Shown: positions 32,503 through 42,352 of the stretch, piece after piece
Layout: each line of letters begins with the position of its first letter
Position numbering within the stretch: the first letter of the stretch is position 1
From: an uncultured Bacteroidales bacterium
GTDB lineage: Bacteria; Bacteroidota; Bacteroidia; Bacteroidales; Muribaculaceae
NCBI GenBank assembly: GCA_947644715.1
Contig: CANSAP010000017.1
Span: forward strand, 1 to 47,587
Length of the DNA stretch: 47,587 nt
Direction: 5' to 3'
Translations under genes and position numbers: made by a program
Notes under the pieces: generated by a model
The model's input: the letters and a program-made list of their open reading frames with translations, nothing else
What the model was told of the DNA's origin: nothing
Databases searched by the model: none

Positions 32503-33825
32503 TTATTCAGTCATAAGGGTTATCAATCGGTCAATTTCGGCTTTAGTGCGCTTCTCTGTTACGGCCAGGCAGATTTTGCCGTCACCCAGGTCTACGCCGC
32601 CCATGAAGCCGTTAGCTGCCAGATGCTTGTTAAGTTCGGCAACGTTTCCTGCAGTTTTCACGACAAATTCCTTGAGGAAGGGCTTACCGGGGAATGCGGG
32701 TTCATATTTGCCACTCTCAATGAGTTTGTCGAACAGGTAGTGAGCACCGGCTGTGGCTTTTATATTTACTTCCTTCATGCCCTCCTTACCCATAAGCGCT
32801 ACATAGATGGTGGCATAAAGCGCCATAAGGCTTTGGTTGGAGCAGATATTGGAGGTCGCTTTTTCGCGGCGAATGTGTTGCTCGCGAGCCTGAAGGGTGA
32901 GCACAAATGCACGTTTGCCATCAGCATCAGTAGTAGCTCCAACCACACGCCCGGGCATCTTGCGGAGCTGTGCCTGTGAGCAAGCTATGAAGCCGAGATA
33001 AGGTCCGCCGAAGCTCAGAGGCATGCCAAGAGTCTGACCTTCACCACAGGCTATGTCTGCACCCCATTCCTTGGGCGAGCGAAGCACGGCGAGGGCAGAG
33101 GGATCGGCATAAATGCCGAGCAACGCTTTGGCGGCATGAAGCTTATCAGCCACTCCGGAATAATCCTCAATAATGCCGTAACGGTTGGGGGTAGGCAGAA
33201 TGGCTCCGGCCACATCTCCGGCCTCCAGCAATGTATCAAGAGCAGCCAAATCGGTCACGCCCTCCTTTTCAGGAATTTCGGTGATGTCAATGCCATGGAA
33301 CTTCGCGTATGTTTTAACCACTTCCAACACGCGGGGCAGCAGTGTGGCGGAGACGAGCACACGGTTTTTCTTGCGTGCGCTGGCTACCATCATGAATGCG
33401 ACCTCGGCGGCGGCAGTGCTGCCGTCATACATTGATGCATTCGCACATTCCATACCGGTCAACTCGGATATGATGCTCTGATACTCAAAGATATACTGCA
33501 GAGTGCCCTGCGAGATTTCAGGCTGGTAGGGTGTATATGCAGTGTAAAACTCACTGCGAGTCAGCAGGTGGCTGATTACGGAGGGAGAGTAATGGTCGTA
33601 AGCACCGGAACCGGCGAATACGGTCAATGTTTCATTCTTATTGCCAAGCTCATTGAAATACTTGCGTATCTCAATTTCTGACATGGCCGACGGAATATTA
33701 TAATCCCGATTGAAGATTACTTCTGCGGGGATGTCGGCATACAGGTCATCGATGCTGCTTACACCTACTTTGGCGAGCATGCGTTCAATGTCGGCCTGAG
33801 TATGAGGGATGAATTTATTGCTCAT
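32503..33825 (-). CDS. gcvPA: Glycine dehydrogenase (decarboxylating) subunit 1
   Basis: The non-PLP subunit of the split P protein. The 440-aa protein opens with FIPHTQADIERMLAKVG and shows GSGAYDHYSPSVISHLL, AYTPYQPEISQGTLQYIFEYQS, GMECANASMYDGSTAAAE, and GPYLGFIACSQAQLRKMPGRVVG, all typical of GcvPA. A 178-base gap with stem-loops separates it from gcvH, unusually long within this operon. Confidence 0.97.
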   Translation of the reverse strand: MSNKFIPHTQADIERMLAKVGVSSIDDLYADIPAEVIFNRDYNIPSAMSEIEIRKYFNELGNKNETLTVFAGSGAYDHYSPSVISHLLTRSEFYTAYTPYQPEISQGTLQYIFEYQSIISELTGMECANASMYDGSTAAAEVAFMMVASARKKNRVLVSATLLPRVLEVVKTYAKFHGIDITEIPEKEGVTDLAALDTLLEAGDVAGAILPTPNRYGIIEDYSGVADKLHAAKALLGIYADPSALAVLRSPKEWGADIACGEGQTLGMPLSFGGPYLGFIACSQAQLRKMPGRVVGATTDADGKRAFVLTLQAREQHIRREKATSNICSNQSLMALYATIYVALMGKEGMKEVNIKATAGAHYLFDKLIESGKYEPAFPGKPFLKEFVVKTAGNVAELNKHLAANGFMGGVDLGDGKICLAVTEKRTKAEIDRLITLMTE

Positions 33826-33841
33826 TGTTTTGTAGTAGTTT

Positions 33842-33927
33842 CGTTCCCGACCGGGAACGTATAAAAATTTTGGTCATTGCCAATCCGGCGGGGACACTTG
33901 CATGTCTCTGCTGAACAGACAATGACC
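33842..33927 (-). promoter_or_regulatory. Structured leader between gcvH and gcvPA
   Basis: Two elements lie in the gap: a CGTTCCCG/CGGGAACG palindrome (33842-33859) just upstream of the gcvPA start, and an 8-bp closing stem GGTCATTG (33872-33879) with CAATGACC (33920-33927) enclosing a small TCTG/CAGA hairpin. This could be processing, attenuation or ribosome-access control; no known riboswitch fold is recognised. Confidence 0.4.
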
Positions 33928-34003
33928 ACTGAATTGTGATTGCGCCACGTCTATCAATAGTGTGTTGGGATAACAGCGTATCGCAGTCAGGAAGAGGGGA
34001 GTA

Positions 34004-34384
34004 TTACTCTTCGCACACCTTGGCGTAAGCAGCTGCATCAAGAAGGTTCTCAATCTCAGATGCATCGCTGATTTTCACCTTCATAATCCAGTTGGCAAAC
34101 GCATCCTCATTGATGAGTTCGGGAGCGTCTTCAAGTGCTTCGTTCACTTCGAGCACTTCACCGCTTACGGGAGAAATCAGGTCGCTGGCTGCCTTAACAG
34201 ACTCAACTGCACCAAACTCTTCACCGGCAGTTACTTCATCACCGGCTTCGGGCATGTCTACATAGACGATGTTGCCAAGCGCATGCTGTGCATAATCAGT
34301 GATACCTACGGTGGCTACATCTCCTTCCACCAATACCCACTCATGAGAGTCGGCATAACGGAGGTTTTCTAATACTTTGCTCAT
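34004..34384 (-). CDS. gcvH: Glycine cleavage system H protein
   Basis: This 126-aa lipoyl carrier shuttles the aminomethyl group between P, T and L proteins. The lipoylation lysine is K64 in EEFGAVESVKAASDLISP. The N-terminal LRYADSHEWV and VGITDYAQHALGNIVYVDMPEAG are diagnostic. It lies between gcvT and gcvPA on the same strand, with a 78-base gap to gcvT that holds a hairpin. Confidence 0.97.
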   Translation of the reverse strand: MSKVLENLRYADSHEWVLVEGDVATVGITDYAQHALGNIVYVDMPEAGDEVTAGEEFGAVESVKAASDLISPVSGEVLEVNEALEDAPELINEDAFANWIMKVKISDASEIENLLDAAAYAKVCEE

Positions 34385-34417
34385 TTTTGGGCTGAAAAAT
34401 TGTGGGTTATAATCCGG

Positions 34418-34443
34418 GTCACCGGGAACTAACTCCCGGCGAC
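34418..34443 (-). promoter_or_regulatory. Intercistronic hairpin between gcvT and gcvH
   Basis: CCGGGA (34422-34427) pairs with TCCCGG (34434-34439) around an ACTAAC loop, extended by GTC/GAC with one unpaired base on each side. No T tract follows on the minus strand, so it is more likely an mRNA-stabilising or spacing element than a terminator. Confidence 0.5.
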
Positions 34444-34462
34444 AACGGAATGTGAAGGTTAA

Positions 34463-35560
34463 TTATTTCTTATAGTTTTTGTCGTAGAAACGCTTTTTAA
34501 CAACCACGCCGGGGAATGTCTTCTTGCGAATGCGAACCTCCACCGGGGTGCCAAGCTTGGTATAAGGCTTCTCAATCATAGCCATAGCAACGCTTTTGCC
34601 GGTAGAGATGGAGTTATAGCCGGTGGTGATTTCACCCACTACTTTACCGTCTACCTCTACGGGATAACCATGACGGGGCACTGCTTTGCCTTCAAGCTCA
34701 ATGCCGACGATACGACGGGTCACGCCCTCTTCTTTCTGCTTGGCAAGAGCCTCGCGACCGATGAAGTCAGTAGGTTTGTCGAGCTTAACAAACATGCTGA
34801 GGCTGGCTTCGAGGGGAGTAATATCATCTGTGAGCTCATCACCATAAAGGGGCAATCCGACTTCAAAGCGAAGAGTGTCGCGACAGCCAAGGCCACAGGG
34901 CTTAACGCCTGCTTCCATGAGTTTGTCCCAAAGACGACGGGTGAAGTCATGGGAACCGTACACCTCAAATCCATCTTCGCCGGTATAGCCGGTGCGCGAG
35001 ATGATTACCTGCTCACCATCGATGTCGAAAGTTTTGAAGTTATAGAATGCGATTTCATTCAGAGGCAGGTTCAGGATGCGCATCAGCATTTCCTCGGCCT
35101 TGGGACCCTGCACTGCTACCTCACCGTAATAGTCGCTTTCGTTCTTTATCGTTACATTGAAGCCTGCAGCGTTCTTTTCAATCCAGGCTACATCTTTTGC
35201 TATGTTTGACGCATTAATTACAAGGAAATACTCCTCGTCATTTACTTTGTAAACGAGCAGGTCATCCACAACGCCGCCATTTTCATGACACATCATGCCA
35301 TAGAAAATCTGTCCGTCGGGAGCGCCGGTCACGTCATTTACAAAGATATGGCTGACATACTTGTAAGCATCGGGGCCGGAGATACGAACTTCGCCCATAT
35401 GGCTTACGTCAAACACACCCACATCCGTGCGCACAGCCGTGTGCTCATCGATGATGCTTGTGTACTGGATAGGCATGTCGAAGCCACCGAAAGGCGACAT
35501 CAGCGCACCTTGTGCTACATGGCGGTCGTGAAGACACGTTTTAATGAGATTTTCTTCCAT
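34463..35560 (-). CDS. gcvT: Aminomethyltransferase (T protein)
   Basis: The enzyme transfers the methylene group from aminomethyl-GcvH to tetrahydrofolate and releases ammonia. The 365-aa protein shows [33 protein letters not shown], the catalytic Asp region [35 protein letters not shown], and [14 protein letters not shown] with the folate-binding residues; the C-terminal half has [17 protein letters not shown]. It is the first gene of the gcv operon and has a clear promoter upstream. Confidence 0.97.
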   Translation of the reverse strand: MEENLIKTCLHDRHVAQGALMSPFGGFDMPIQYTSIIDEHTAVRTDVGVFDVSHMGEVRISGPDAYKYVSHIFVNDVTGAPDGQIFYGMMCHENGGVVDDLLVYKVNDEEYFLVINASNIAKDVAWIEKNAAGFNVTIKNESDYYGEVAVQGPKAEEMLMRILNLPLNEIAFYNFKTFDIDGEQVIISRTGYTGEDGFEVYGSHDFTRRLWDKLMEAGVKPCGLGCRDTLRFEVGLPLYGDELTDDITPLEASLSMFVKLDKPTDFIGREALAKQKEEGVTRRIVGIELEGKAVPRHGYPVEVDGKVVGEITTGYNSISTGKSVAMAMIEKPYTKLGTPVEVRIRKKTFPGVVVKKRFYDKNYKK

Positions 35561-35663
35561 TATAATAGATTTAAGATATTGGTCAATTAAAAATTCAGAG
35601 AATTAATAACCGGCGCATGAATTATTTCCAATCAGTCGGGATTAAATCCTCTCAATTTGCTTG

Positions 35664-35695
35664 TAAAGGTATATATAAGTTTTGGGTTACGCAAA
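35664..35695 (-). promoter_or_regulatory. Promoter of the gcv operon
   Basis: The minus strand reads TTTG (35695-35692), a 20-base spacer, then TACCTTTA (35671-35664), one mismatch to TAnnTTTG. It leaves a leader of about 95 bases before gcvT. No glycine riboswitch fold (tandem GGAGAG-type aptamers) is seen in this leader. Confidence 0.65.
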
Positions 35696-35766
35696 TTTTA
35701 CACCGCAATTCCGCTGACTTTTTCCTGATTGAGATTGCAAAGATGCGGATTGAAAAGCAGCCTTAG

Positions 35767-37548
35767 TTAATTTACGGTGAACCGCAGACCATCATATGCC
35801 AACTTAACATGAGGAGGTAAAGTGGGGGAGACCTCCGCATGTAAACCCATGTCGTGACAAATATGGGTCAGGTATGCACATTCGGGCTTTATGCGCTCAA
35901 TGACATCCAGGGCTTCTTGAAGAGTCAAGTGGCTGAAATGGGGTGTCTTACGCAGCGCGTTTAAGACAAGTACTTTAACACCCTGAAGTTTTTCATATTG
36001 CTCTTCGGGAATAGTTTTTGCATCAGTAATATATGCGAAATCACCTATTCGATACCCTACAATGGGAAGTGATGCATGCATAACTTTGATTGGAATGATT
36101 TTGAGTCCGTTGAAATAAAACGGCAAATCATCTATCACATGCATTTCAAATCCCGGAACACCGGGGTAGTTATGCTCACGGAAGCAATAGTCGAGTCTTC
36201 TGTGTAAATCTTCATTTACAGATTCTGTCACGAACAGCGGCATTTTCTTGTTGGTGCAATACGGACGCAAGTCATCAATACCTCCTACATGATCGTAGTG
36301 CTGGTGAGTTATCAGGGCGGCATCAATGTCAAATATCTTTGAGCGCAACGCTTGCTCCCGGAAATCAGCTGACGGATCAATCAGCAAAGTCATTCCATGC
36401 GTGCGGATCAGGGCGGAGGCGCGTAAACGTTTATCATGACTGTCGGAAGAGGTGCAGACATCACATTGACATGCCGGTTCAGGCACTCCCTTGCTTGTTC
36501 CGCTGCCAAGAATTTCGACATGCACAGCCGTGTCTATGAAATTAACTTCCGGTTGTAGCCAAATTCCAAATTTCTTATGAACGGTCAGCTGTATATGACG
36601 GCAGAGAGCTGCCACTGATTCTCCGGTGGCATTCCCTTTGTTGATTATCACGAGACACTGTTTGGTGTAAACCTGTGCTCCACCGATGAAACATCCCTTT
36701 AATCCGGCATGTTCAATAAGCCATCCTGCCGGTATCTTTACTTTATCATCCGGCAAGTCATAGCATGGCACCTCCGCACAGCGCTTTAGAATTTCAGCCT
36801 CATAATACTTGCGACGCACTACCGGGTTCTTAAAAAAACTTCCGGCACTGCCGATTCGCTGCGGATCGGGAAGTTTCTCATCACGAATCTGCGTGACTTC
36901 ATCGCTTACTTCGCGGATGGAAGGGGCATGTCCGAGCCTTTCAGCAAGTGTCTTCAACGGACCATAATCCAAATTGCGGGCAATCGTGTCCGGTCGTAAT
37001 TTGAAACAAACGCGGAGTACGTAATACCGTCCTCGCCCCTCATGCTTGAAAAAGCTGTCGCGATATCCGAATTTGCATTCTTCAGCAGAGAATGTAACTA
37101 CCTTGTGCGCAAGGCGATCATAGCATTCTACCTTGAAAATCAGATCGCCGGCCTCTACTCCATAGGCACCCACATTCTGTATGGCCGATGCACCGGCCTC
37201 ACCGGGTATTTCTGAAAGGTTTTCAAGACCGGACAGATTGTTGTCAACACTGAATCTTACCAGGTCAGCCCAATTCTCTCCCGCCCCGGCTATGAGATAT
37301 ACTGTGTCATCATTCTTCTTATAGATTGTACGCTCTTTGATGGCAGAATGCAGGATTAAGCCATTAAAATCATTAACGAACAACAAGTTGGAGCCGCCTC
37401 CGATATGCAACACTTCACTTTGCTGATACTCGGCGGTACGCATAATGCGCTCCAACTCCTTAACTGAGCTGTATTCAGCAAAATACTTGGTTTTCACCGG
37501 GATGCCAAATGTTGTGAATCCTGTTATGTCGACGTTTTCTGAAATCAT
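35767..37548 (-). CDS. murB: MurB fused to a PhnP-like metallo-beta-lactamase-fold hydrolase
   Basis: This is a single 593-aa frame. Residues 1-338 are UDP-N-acetylenolpyruvoylglucosamine reductase, which makes UDP-MurNAc for peptidoglycan. FAD motifs HIGGGSNLLF and NVGAYG and catalytic R163 (GYRDSFF), S237 (GSAGSFFKNP) and E334 (LQPEVNFI) are all present. Residues 343-593 are a metallo-beta-lactamase fold like PhnP: LGSGTSKGVPEP, a zinc-type CQCDVC cluster (360-365) and HQHYDH (415-420), plus ITDAK and a late HLTLQEA and THICHD. The two parts meet at E334-V343 with no linker. In relatives I expect two adjacent genes, so this is a fusion or an erased stop. It starts 8 bases after the lipoprotein gene. 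Confidence 0.9.
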   Translation of the reverse strand: MISENVDITGFTTFGIPVKTKYFAEYSSVKELERIMRTAEYQQSEVLHIGGGSNLLFVNDFNGLILHSAIKERTIYKKNDDTVYLIAGAGENWADLVRFSVDNNLSGLENLSEIPGEAGASAIQNVGAYGVEAGDLIFKVECYDRLAHKVVTFSAEECKFGYRDSFFKHEGRGRYYVLRVCFKLRPDTIARNLDYGPLKTLAERLGHAPSIREVSDEVTQIRDEKLPDPQRIGSAGSFFKNPVVRRKYYEAEILKRCAEVPCYDLPDDKVKIPAGWLIEHAGLKGCFIGGAQVYTKQCLVIINKGNATGESVAALCRHIQLTVHKKFGIWLQPEVNFIDTAVHVEILGSGTSKGVPEPACQCDVCTSSDSHDKRLRASALIRTHGMTLLIDPSADFREQALRSKIFDIDAALITHQHYDHVGGIDDLRPYCTNKKMPLFVTESVNEDLHRRLDYCFREHNYPGVPGFEMHVIDDLPFYFNGLKIIPIKVMHASLPIVGYRIGDFAYITDAKTIPEEQYEKLQGVKVLVLNALRKTPHFSHLTLQEALDVIERIKPECAYLTHICHDMGLHAEVSPTLPPHVKLAYDGLRFTVN

Positions 37549-37556
37549 TGCTGTAT

Positions 37557-38489
37557 TTACTTTCTAAAATCTACAAGAATACCATCTTCGAAGCGAAGAT
37601 ATATGCCATTGGCATAGGTCCATATATCAATCGTCTTGGAAAAGTCACGTCCGCTTTCTGCCTGCGCAGGCGCTCCCAGGGCAAGGCGACACTCCTGTTT
37701 GGTCATGCCGGTTGAGATATTTCCTCGACGTATTTTCTGCCAGATTTCATCTGATATGCCGGAGTACTCCTTGCGAGGATCACTGAGTGAGAACAGGGTG
37801 TGAAACGGACGTGTGGCTAATGTGCCTTCCGTCTGACTCATTCTGACGAAATATAGTTGACCGGTTTCATCTTTGAATAACACGGAATAGGGGAGATTTT
37901 CACTCCCACCGACTACTCCGGTTATAGTTACCGCCTCAAACTTGCGGCCCGTGGCAGGCTCTCCGGCGGGAGTTAGCCAATCCGACGTCTTAGTCCATAG
38001 TTGCCTTCCGGTCAACTTGTCATTCAATTGCCTGACCAGGTCTATATCAATCAGCATCGGCAACTCGGTACTTGAAATATCGCCGGGTGCCTGTTTGGTT
38101 GACTGATACTTAAATGTGCGGCCCACAGAGTCTGTGAATATCAGGATAACCCGCTGCGTGCCGGCCGGAGTCTGCATTTCAGTCTGACCGGCATATTTTA
38201 ATTTGACACCGTAGGGATTACCCGGAGGATTATCAAACAGAAGTGCCGACCTTTCTCCAACCACTCTGAATTCACGCCCGACATCCCATCGGTCAGCACT
38301 CAATCCTTTAATATCTGCCATAAAAGCCTCTTCAGTAGATATTTTTCTGGATATTTCTTTGTCCTTCTTTGACAGATCAATGTGGCCGGTATGTTCAATG
38401 CCGGTGAAGCAACTTTGCAAAACAAGACCCGCAAGCAACGCCATGACGGCAATGCTTACAGGTCTTGTCAGATGCTTTACAGATATCAT
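37557..38489 (-). CDS. Lipoprotein with BamE-like C-terminal segment
   Basis: This 310-aa protein has a lipoprotein signal ending LVLQSC (Cys27). The middle part is unrecognised and probably beta-rich. The final 60 residues, IRRGNISTGMTKQECRLALGAP followed by IDIWTYANGIYLRFEDGILVDFRK, resemble the GMTxxEVxxxLGxP-W-Y pattern of SmpA/BamE/OmlA-like outer-membrane lipoproteins. It is encoded between purL (23-base gap) and the murB fusion (8-base gap), so it is probably co-transcribed. Its function is not known. Confidence 0.78.
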   Translation of the reverse strand: MISVKHLTRPVSIAVMALLAGLVLQSCFTGIEHTGHIDLSKKDKEISRKISTEEAFMADIKGLSADRWDVGREFRVVGERSALLFDNPPGNPYGVKLKYAGQTEMQTPAGTQRVILIFTDSVGRTFKYQSTKQAPGDISSTELPMLIDIDLVRQLNDKLTGRQLWTKTSDWLTPAGEPATGRKFEAVTITGVVGGSENLPYSVLFKDETGQLYFVRMSQTEGTLATRPFHTLFSLSDPRKEYSGISDEIWQKIRRGNISTGMTKQECRLALGAPAQAESGRDFSKTIDIWTYANGIYLRFEDGILVDFRK

Positions 38490-38512
38490 TAAACTATCTG
38501 CTTTACAAATAG

Positions 38513-41500
38513 TTACTTTTTGAAATTCTCAATCCATTTACGAGCGTTTACGAACGCTTCAATCCATGGAGTGACCTCATCGTTACGACGGGTAGCAGGA
38601 TAGAAACCACACTGCCAGGGGAAAATCGCTCTCTCAAGGTGAGGCATCATGGCAAGGTGACGGCCATCAGCGCTGGCAATACCTGCCACGGAAGCGTAGG
38701 AGCCGTTAGGATTGCCCGGATAGCCGCTATATGCATACTTAGCTATCACCTTATACTCCGACAATTTTTCGGGGAAAGAGAACTTGCCTTCGCCGTGAGC
38801 TACCCATATGCCCAGTTTGGTGCCGGAAAGGCTTCCGAGCATCACGCTGTCATTTTCAGGTATTTCCACTGACAGGAAGTTTGATTCAAACTTATGGGAG
38901 TTGTTATGCAGAAGCTTGTGGCTCTGTTTGTGCTCAGGATAGAGCAGACCCAGTTCGGCCATCAGCTGACAACCGTTGCAGATACCTAAAGACAGTGTGT
39001 CTTTTCGAGCGTAGAAGTTATCCAACGCACGTTTGGCATTCTCATTGAACAGGAAGCCACCGGCCCAACCCTTGGCTGACCCCAGCACATCGCTATTGGA
39101 GAAACCGCCGCAGAACACAATCATGTTGACATCTTCAAGGGTCTCGCGTCCGGAGGTAAGGTCGGTCATATGCACATCTTTCACATCGAAGCCGGCAAGG
39201 TAAAGGCTATAAGCCATTTCACGGTCGCCATTAACACCCTTCTCACGGATAATAGCAGCCTTCACGCCGGAACGTCCCTGACGATCAGCGGTGATACCAA
39301 GCTTCGACATCTTGCCGGACCAATCTTTGGGAAGGCGGAAACGCACCGGCTGCTTGCGATAGTTCATGAAGCGGTCATCAGCACATTTCTTGCCGCTCTG
39401 GTTGACGTCGAGCATCCAAGAGGAACGATACCAGACGTCGCGGAGTGCATCAATATCAAAGGTCTTACTCTCGCAACCATCTTTGTCAATCTCAATGGTG
39501 CGATTCTTAGCGGGAGCGCCGATAACATGATATGTCACCAAAGCTCGATTGAGCACATCGGTCACTAAATCCCACTTGGAATCGGCTACTTGCAGAACGA
39601 TAGCAGGATTCTCAGCAAAAAGAACCTTCACCATATCATTGTCAGAGCCGAAGCAACTCAAATCTATCTTCAAGCCACCTTTGACGTTAGCGAAGCACAT
39701 TTCCAACAGTGTCGTAATCAAGCCACCTGCACTCACGTCATGCTGAGCCAGAATCAGGTTACGCTCCACGAGCTTTTGCACTGCATTGAATGCGCGAACA
39801 AAATAAGCGGGATCAGTCACAGTGGGAGCATCGCTACCCAGCTTATTGAGCGCCTGAGCGAAAGCTGACCCACCAAGTTTCAGAGCATCCTTACTCATGT
39901 CAATATAAATGAGCTTGGAGGCCTTTTGCTGTATCACGGGTGAGGTTACACGACGAATATTGCGGACTTCGCCGGCAGCGGAAATAATCACAGTGCCGGG
40001 GGCGTAGACCTTTTCTTCGCCATATTTCTGAGTCATTGATAATGAGTCTTTGCCGGTCGGGATATTGATTCCAAGCGCACAGGCAAAATCGGAACACGCC
40101 TGCACTGCCTCATAAAGACGTGCATCCTCTCCTTCGTTTTTGCAGGGCCACATCCAGTTGGCTGACAGAGAAACAGACTTAATGCCTTCCTTAAGCAGTG
40201 CGCCTGAAATATTAGTCAGGGCTTCTGCAATAGAGAGCACTGAACCCTTGGCAGGATCAATCAGGGCTGCCTGAGGAGCATGTCCAAGCGAAGTGGCTAT
40301 GCCATGCTTTCCTCGATAGTCCAAGGCTACGACGCCACAGTCTGAGAGGGGCAACTGCAGCTCACCTTGGCACTGCTGACGCGCAATCTTGCCTGTTACG
40401 GAGCGGTCGACTTTATTTGTCAGCCAATCCTTACATGCCACGGCTTCCAGTTGCAGTGTCTGCTCCAAGTAGGAGTTTATTTCAGCAGGGTTATACACTA
40501 CATCGTCGTAGGTACGCTCTACCGTGTTATCTCTCATGATGGTCTTGGGAGAGTTGCCAAACATATCGGCCATTGCAAGATCGATTGGCTTTACACCATC
40601 TTTTTGCTCAAAAACGAAGCGGGCATCATCAGTAGTCTCACCTACAACGTAATAGGGAGCACGCTCACGCTCGGCAATCTTGCGCACCATATCTACATGG
40701 TCAGAGTGCATTACCAAGCCCATACGTTCCTGACTCTCGTTGCCGATAATTTCTTTAGCCGAGAGGGTGGGATCCCCCACGGGAAGGCTTTCAATATCAA
40801 TCTTGCCACCGGTAGCTTCCACCAATTCGGAAAGCGCATTAAGGTGACCGCCTGCGCCATGGTCATGGATGCTAACACATGGATTATCTTCCATTTCAGC
40901 CAAAGCACGCACCACGTTGCTGACGCGCTTCTGCATCTCAGGGTTGGCACGCTGCACGGCGTTAAGCTCAATAGAGTTGTCATACTGGCCGGTCTCCACC
41001 GACGAGACAGCGCCGCCACCCATGCCGATACGATAGTTGTCGCCACCCATGACCACAACTTTCATGCCGGGCTCAGGTGTGCCTTTAACCGCATCTTTAA
41101 GTGTGCCGAAGCCTACACCACCGGCGAGCATAATCACCTTATCATATGCCAAATTGCGGCCATGTTCAGAGTGCTCAAATGTAAGAACTGAACCGCAGAT
41201 CAGCGGCTGACCAAATTTATTGCCAAAATCACTCGCTCCGTTGGAAGCTTTTATCAGTATCTCCTCAGGCGTTTGGTAAAGCCAGGGGCGGGGGAGAGGT
41301 GCACCTTTTTCCCAACCGCGCTGCTCGTCAGGACGGGGATATGAGGTCATATAAACGGCGGTGCCTGCAATAGGCAGAGAGGCTTTACCACCACCCAGGC
41401 GATCGCGAATTTCGCCACCGGTGCCGGTGGCAGCTCCGTTAAACGGTTCAACCGTTGTGGGGAAATTATGGGTTTCAGCTTTAAGAGAAATGACGGTCTT

Positions 41501-42214
41501 TATGTCGCGCTCCTCAAAATAATCAGCTTTTTCAGGGTTAACGGGGGCAAACTGCTTTGCCTTTGGACCCCTTACAAATGCCACATTGTCCTTATATGCC
41601 GACACCAATGCATTCGGATTCTCCTGTGATGTTTTCTTAATGAGCTTGAAAAGCGAGGACTCCCGTTCCTGACCGTCAATGATAAAGGTGCCATTAAAAA
41701 TCTTATGACGACAGTGCTCGGAATTAACCTGCGAGAAGCCGAAAACCTCACTGTCAGTCAAATCACGGCCAAGCTTAGCGGAAAGGTCACGCAGATAGGT
41801 GATTTCTTCAGAAGACAATGCGAGGCCCTCCTGCGCGTTATATGCTTCAAGATCAGAGATATATACGATATCTTCCGGCTTGCGCGTAACATTGAACACG
41901 TCAGCTGAAAGTCCTTCATACACATGTTGCAACATGCGGTCATACTTAGGAGATTCTGACGCGGTCTTGAAGTATTCTTCGATACGCTCAATTCCTGTGA
42001 TGCCCATATTTTGGGTAATCTCGACTGCATTAGTGCTCCAAGGAGTTATCATTTCCTTACGAGGACCAACAAAGGTGCCGGATATCCGCTTGGATTTCAA
42101 GGGTGTTGCGCCATCAAAGAGCCATGAGAGACGGCTGAGGGTTTCTTGACTGAGAGCCTCTTTGCTTTTTACGGCAATTATGAGTGAACTGCCTTTCTTA
42201 AAGAATGTGACCAT
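38513..42214 (-). CDS. purL: Phosphoribosylformylglycinamidine synthase
   Basis: The enzyme converts FGAR plus glutamine to FGAM in purine synthesis. The 1233-aa single-chain (large PurL) form contains an N-terminal PurS-like part, two AIR-synthase-like domains (SLKAETHNFPTTVEPFNGAATGTGGEIRD, GMGGGAVSSVETGQYDNSIELNAVQRANPEMQKR) and a C-terminal class I glutaminase with the catalytic Cys in LSLGICNGCQLMAELG and a His-Glu near MMPHLERAIFPWQ. Length matches Bacteroidota and proteobacterial PurL. It heads the minus-strand unit purL - lipoprotein - murB fusion. Confidence 0.98.
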   Translation of the reverse strand: MVTFFKKGSSLIIAVKSKEALSQETLSRLSWLFDGATPLKSKRISGTFVGPRKEMITPWSTNAVEITQNMGITGIERIEEYFKTASESPKYDRMLQHVYEGLSADVFNVTRKPEDIVYISDLEAYNAQEGLALSSEEITYLRDLSAKLGRDLTDSEVFGFSQVNSEHCRHKIFNGTFIIDGQERESSLFKLIKKTSQENPNALVSAYKDNVAFVRGPKAKQFAPVNPEKADYFEERDIKTVISLKAETHNFPTTVEPFNGAATGTGGEIRDRLGGGKASLPIAGTAVYMTSYPRPDEQRGWEKGAPLPRPWLYQTPEEILIKASNGASDFGNKFGQPLICGSVLTFEHSEHGRNLAYDKVIMLAGGVGFGTLKDAVKGTPEPGMKVVVMGGDNYRIGMGGGAVSSVETGQYDNSIELNAVQRANPEMQKRVSNVVRALAEMEDNPCVSIHDHGAGGHLNALSELVEATGGKIDIESLPVGDPTLSAKEIIGNESQERMGLVMHSDHVDMVRKIAERERAPYYVVGETTDDARFVFEQKDGVKPIDLAMADMFGNSPKTIMRDNTVERTYDDVVYNPAEINSYLEQTLQLEAVACKDWLTNKVDRSVTGKIARQQCQGELQLPLSDCGVVALDYRGKHGIATSLGHAPQAALIDPAKGSVLSIAEALTNISGALLKEGIKSVSLSANWMWPCKNEGEDARLYEAVQACSDFACALGINIPTGKDSLSMTQKYGEEKVYAPGTVIISAAGEVRNIRRVTSPVIQQKASKLIYIDMSKDALKLGGSAFAQALNKLGSDAPTVTDPAYFVRAFNAVQKLVERNLILAQHDVSAGGLITTLLEMCFANVKGGLKIDLSCFGSDNDMVKVLFAENPAIVLQVADSKWDLVTDVLNRALVTYHVIGAPAKNRTIEIDKDGCESKTFDIDALRDVWYRSSWMLDVNQSGKKCADDRFMNYRKQPVRFRLPKDWSGKMSKLGITADRQGRSGVKAAIIREKGVNGDREMAYSLYLAGFDVKDVHMTDLTSGRETLEDVNMIVFCGGFSNSDVLGSAKGWAGGFLFNENAKRALDNFYARKDTLSLGICNGCQLMAELGLLYPEHKQSHKLLHNNSHKFESNFLSVEIPENDSVMLGSLSGTKLGIWVAHGEGKFSFPEKLSEYKVIAKYAYSGYPGNPNGSYASVAGIASADGRHLAMMPHLERAIFPWQCGFYPATRRNDEVTPWIEAFVNARKWIENFKK

Positions 42215-42249
42215 GCTATGCTTAAAGATGGTATGTGGTTAATTTTGTG

Positions 42250-42257
42250 CAAAGTTA
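42250..42257 (-). promoter_or_regulatory. -7 box of the purL operon
   Basis: The minus strand reads TAACTTTG, an exact TAnnTTTG match, about 36 bases before the purL ATG. The -33 region is only T-rich (TTTT at 19 bases). Confidence 0.55.
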
Positions 42258-42352
42258 CAAAATTTAAGCGAGAATAAAAAGTGAGCCCGAATATTACACA
42301 GTTCTCTATAACTGCGATGAACTAAAACCGACGTTGCGGACGTTATATTATC

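Noticed and set aside
35561..35766. Glycine riboswitch upstream of gcvT
   Set aside because: The leader is short and AT-rich; I see no tandem aptamer with the conserved GGAGAG-type cores.
35767..37548. Phosphonate (phn) pathway role for the MurB-fused hydrolase
   Set aside because: No other phn gene is present; the similarity is only at the level of the PhnP-like fold and metal motifs.
40367..41191. 274-codon open frame on the plus strand opposite purL
   Set aside because: purL is strongly conserved in the other frame; the antisense frame is a by-product of its codon use and has no promoter or domain.
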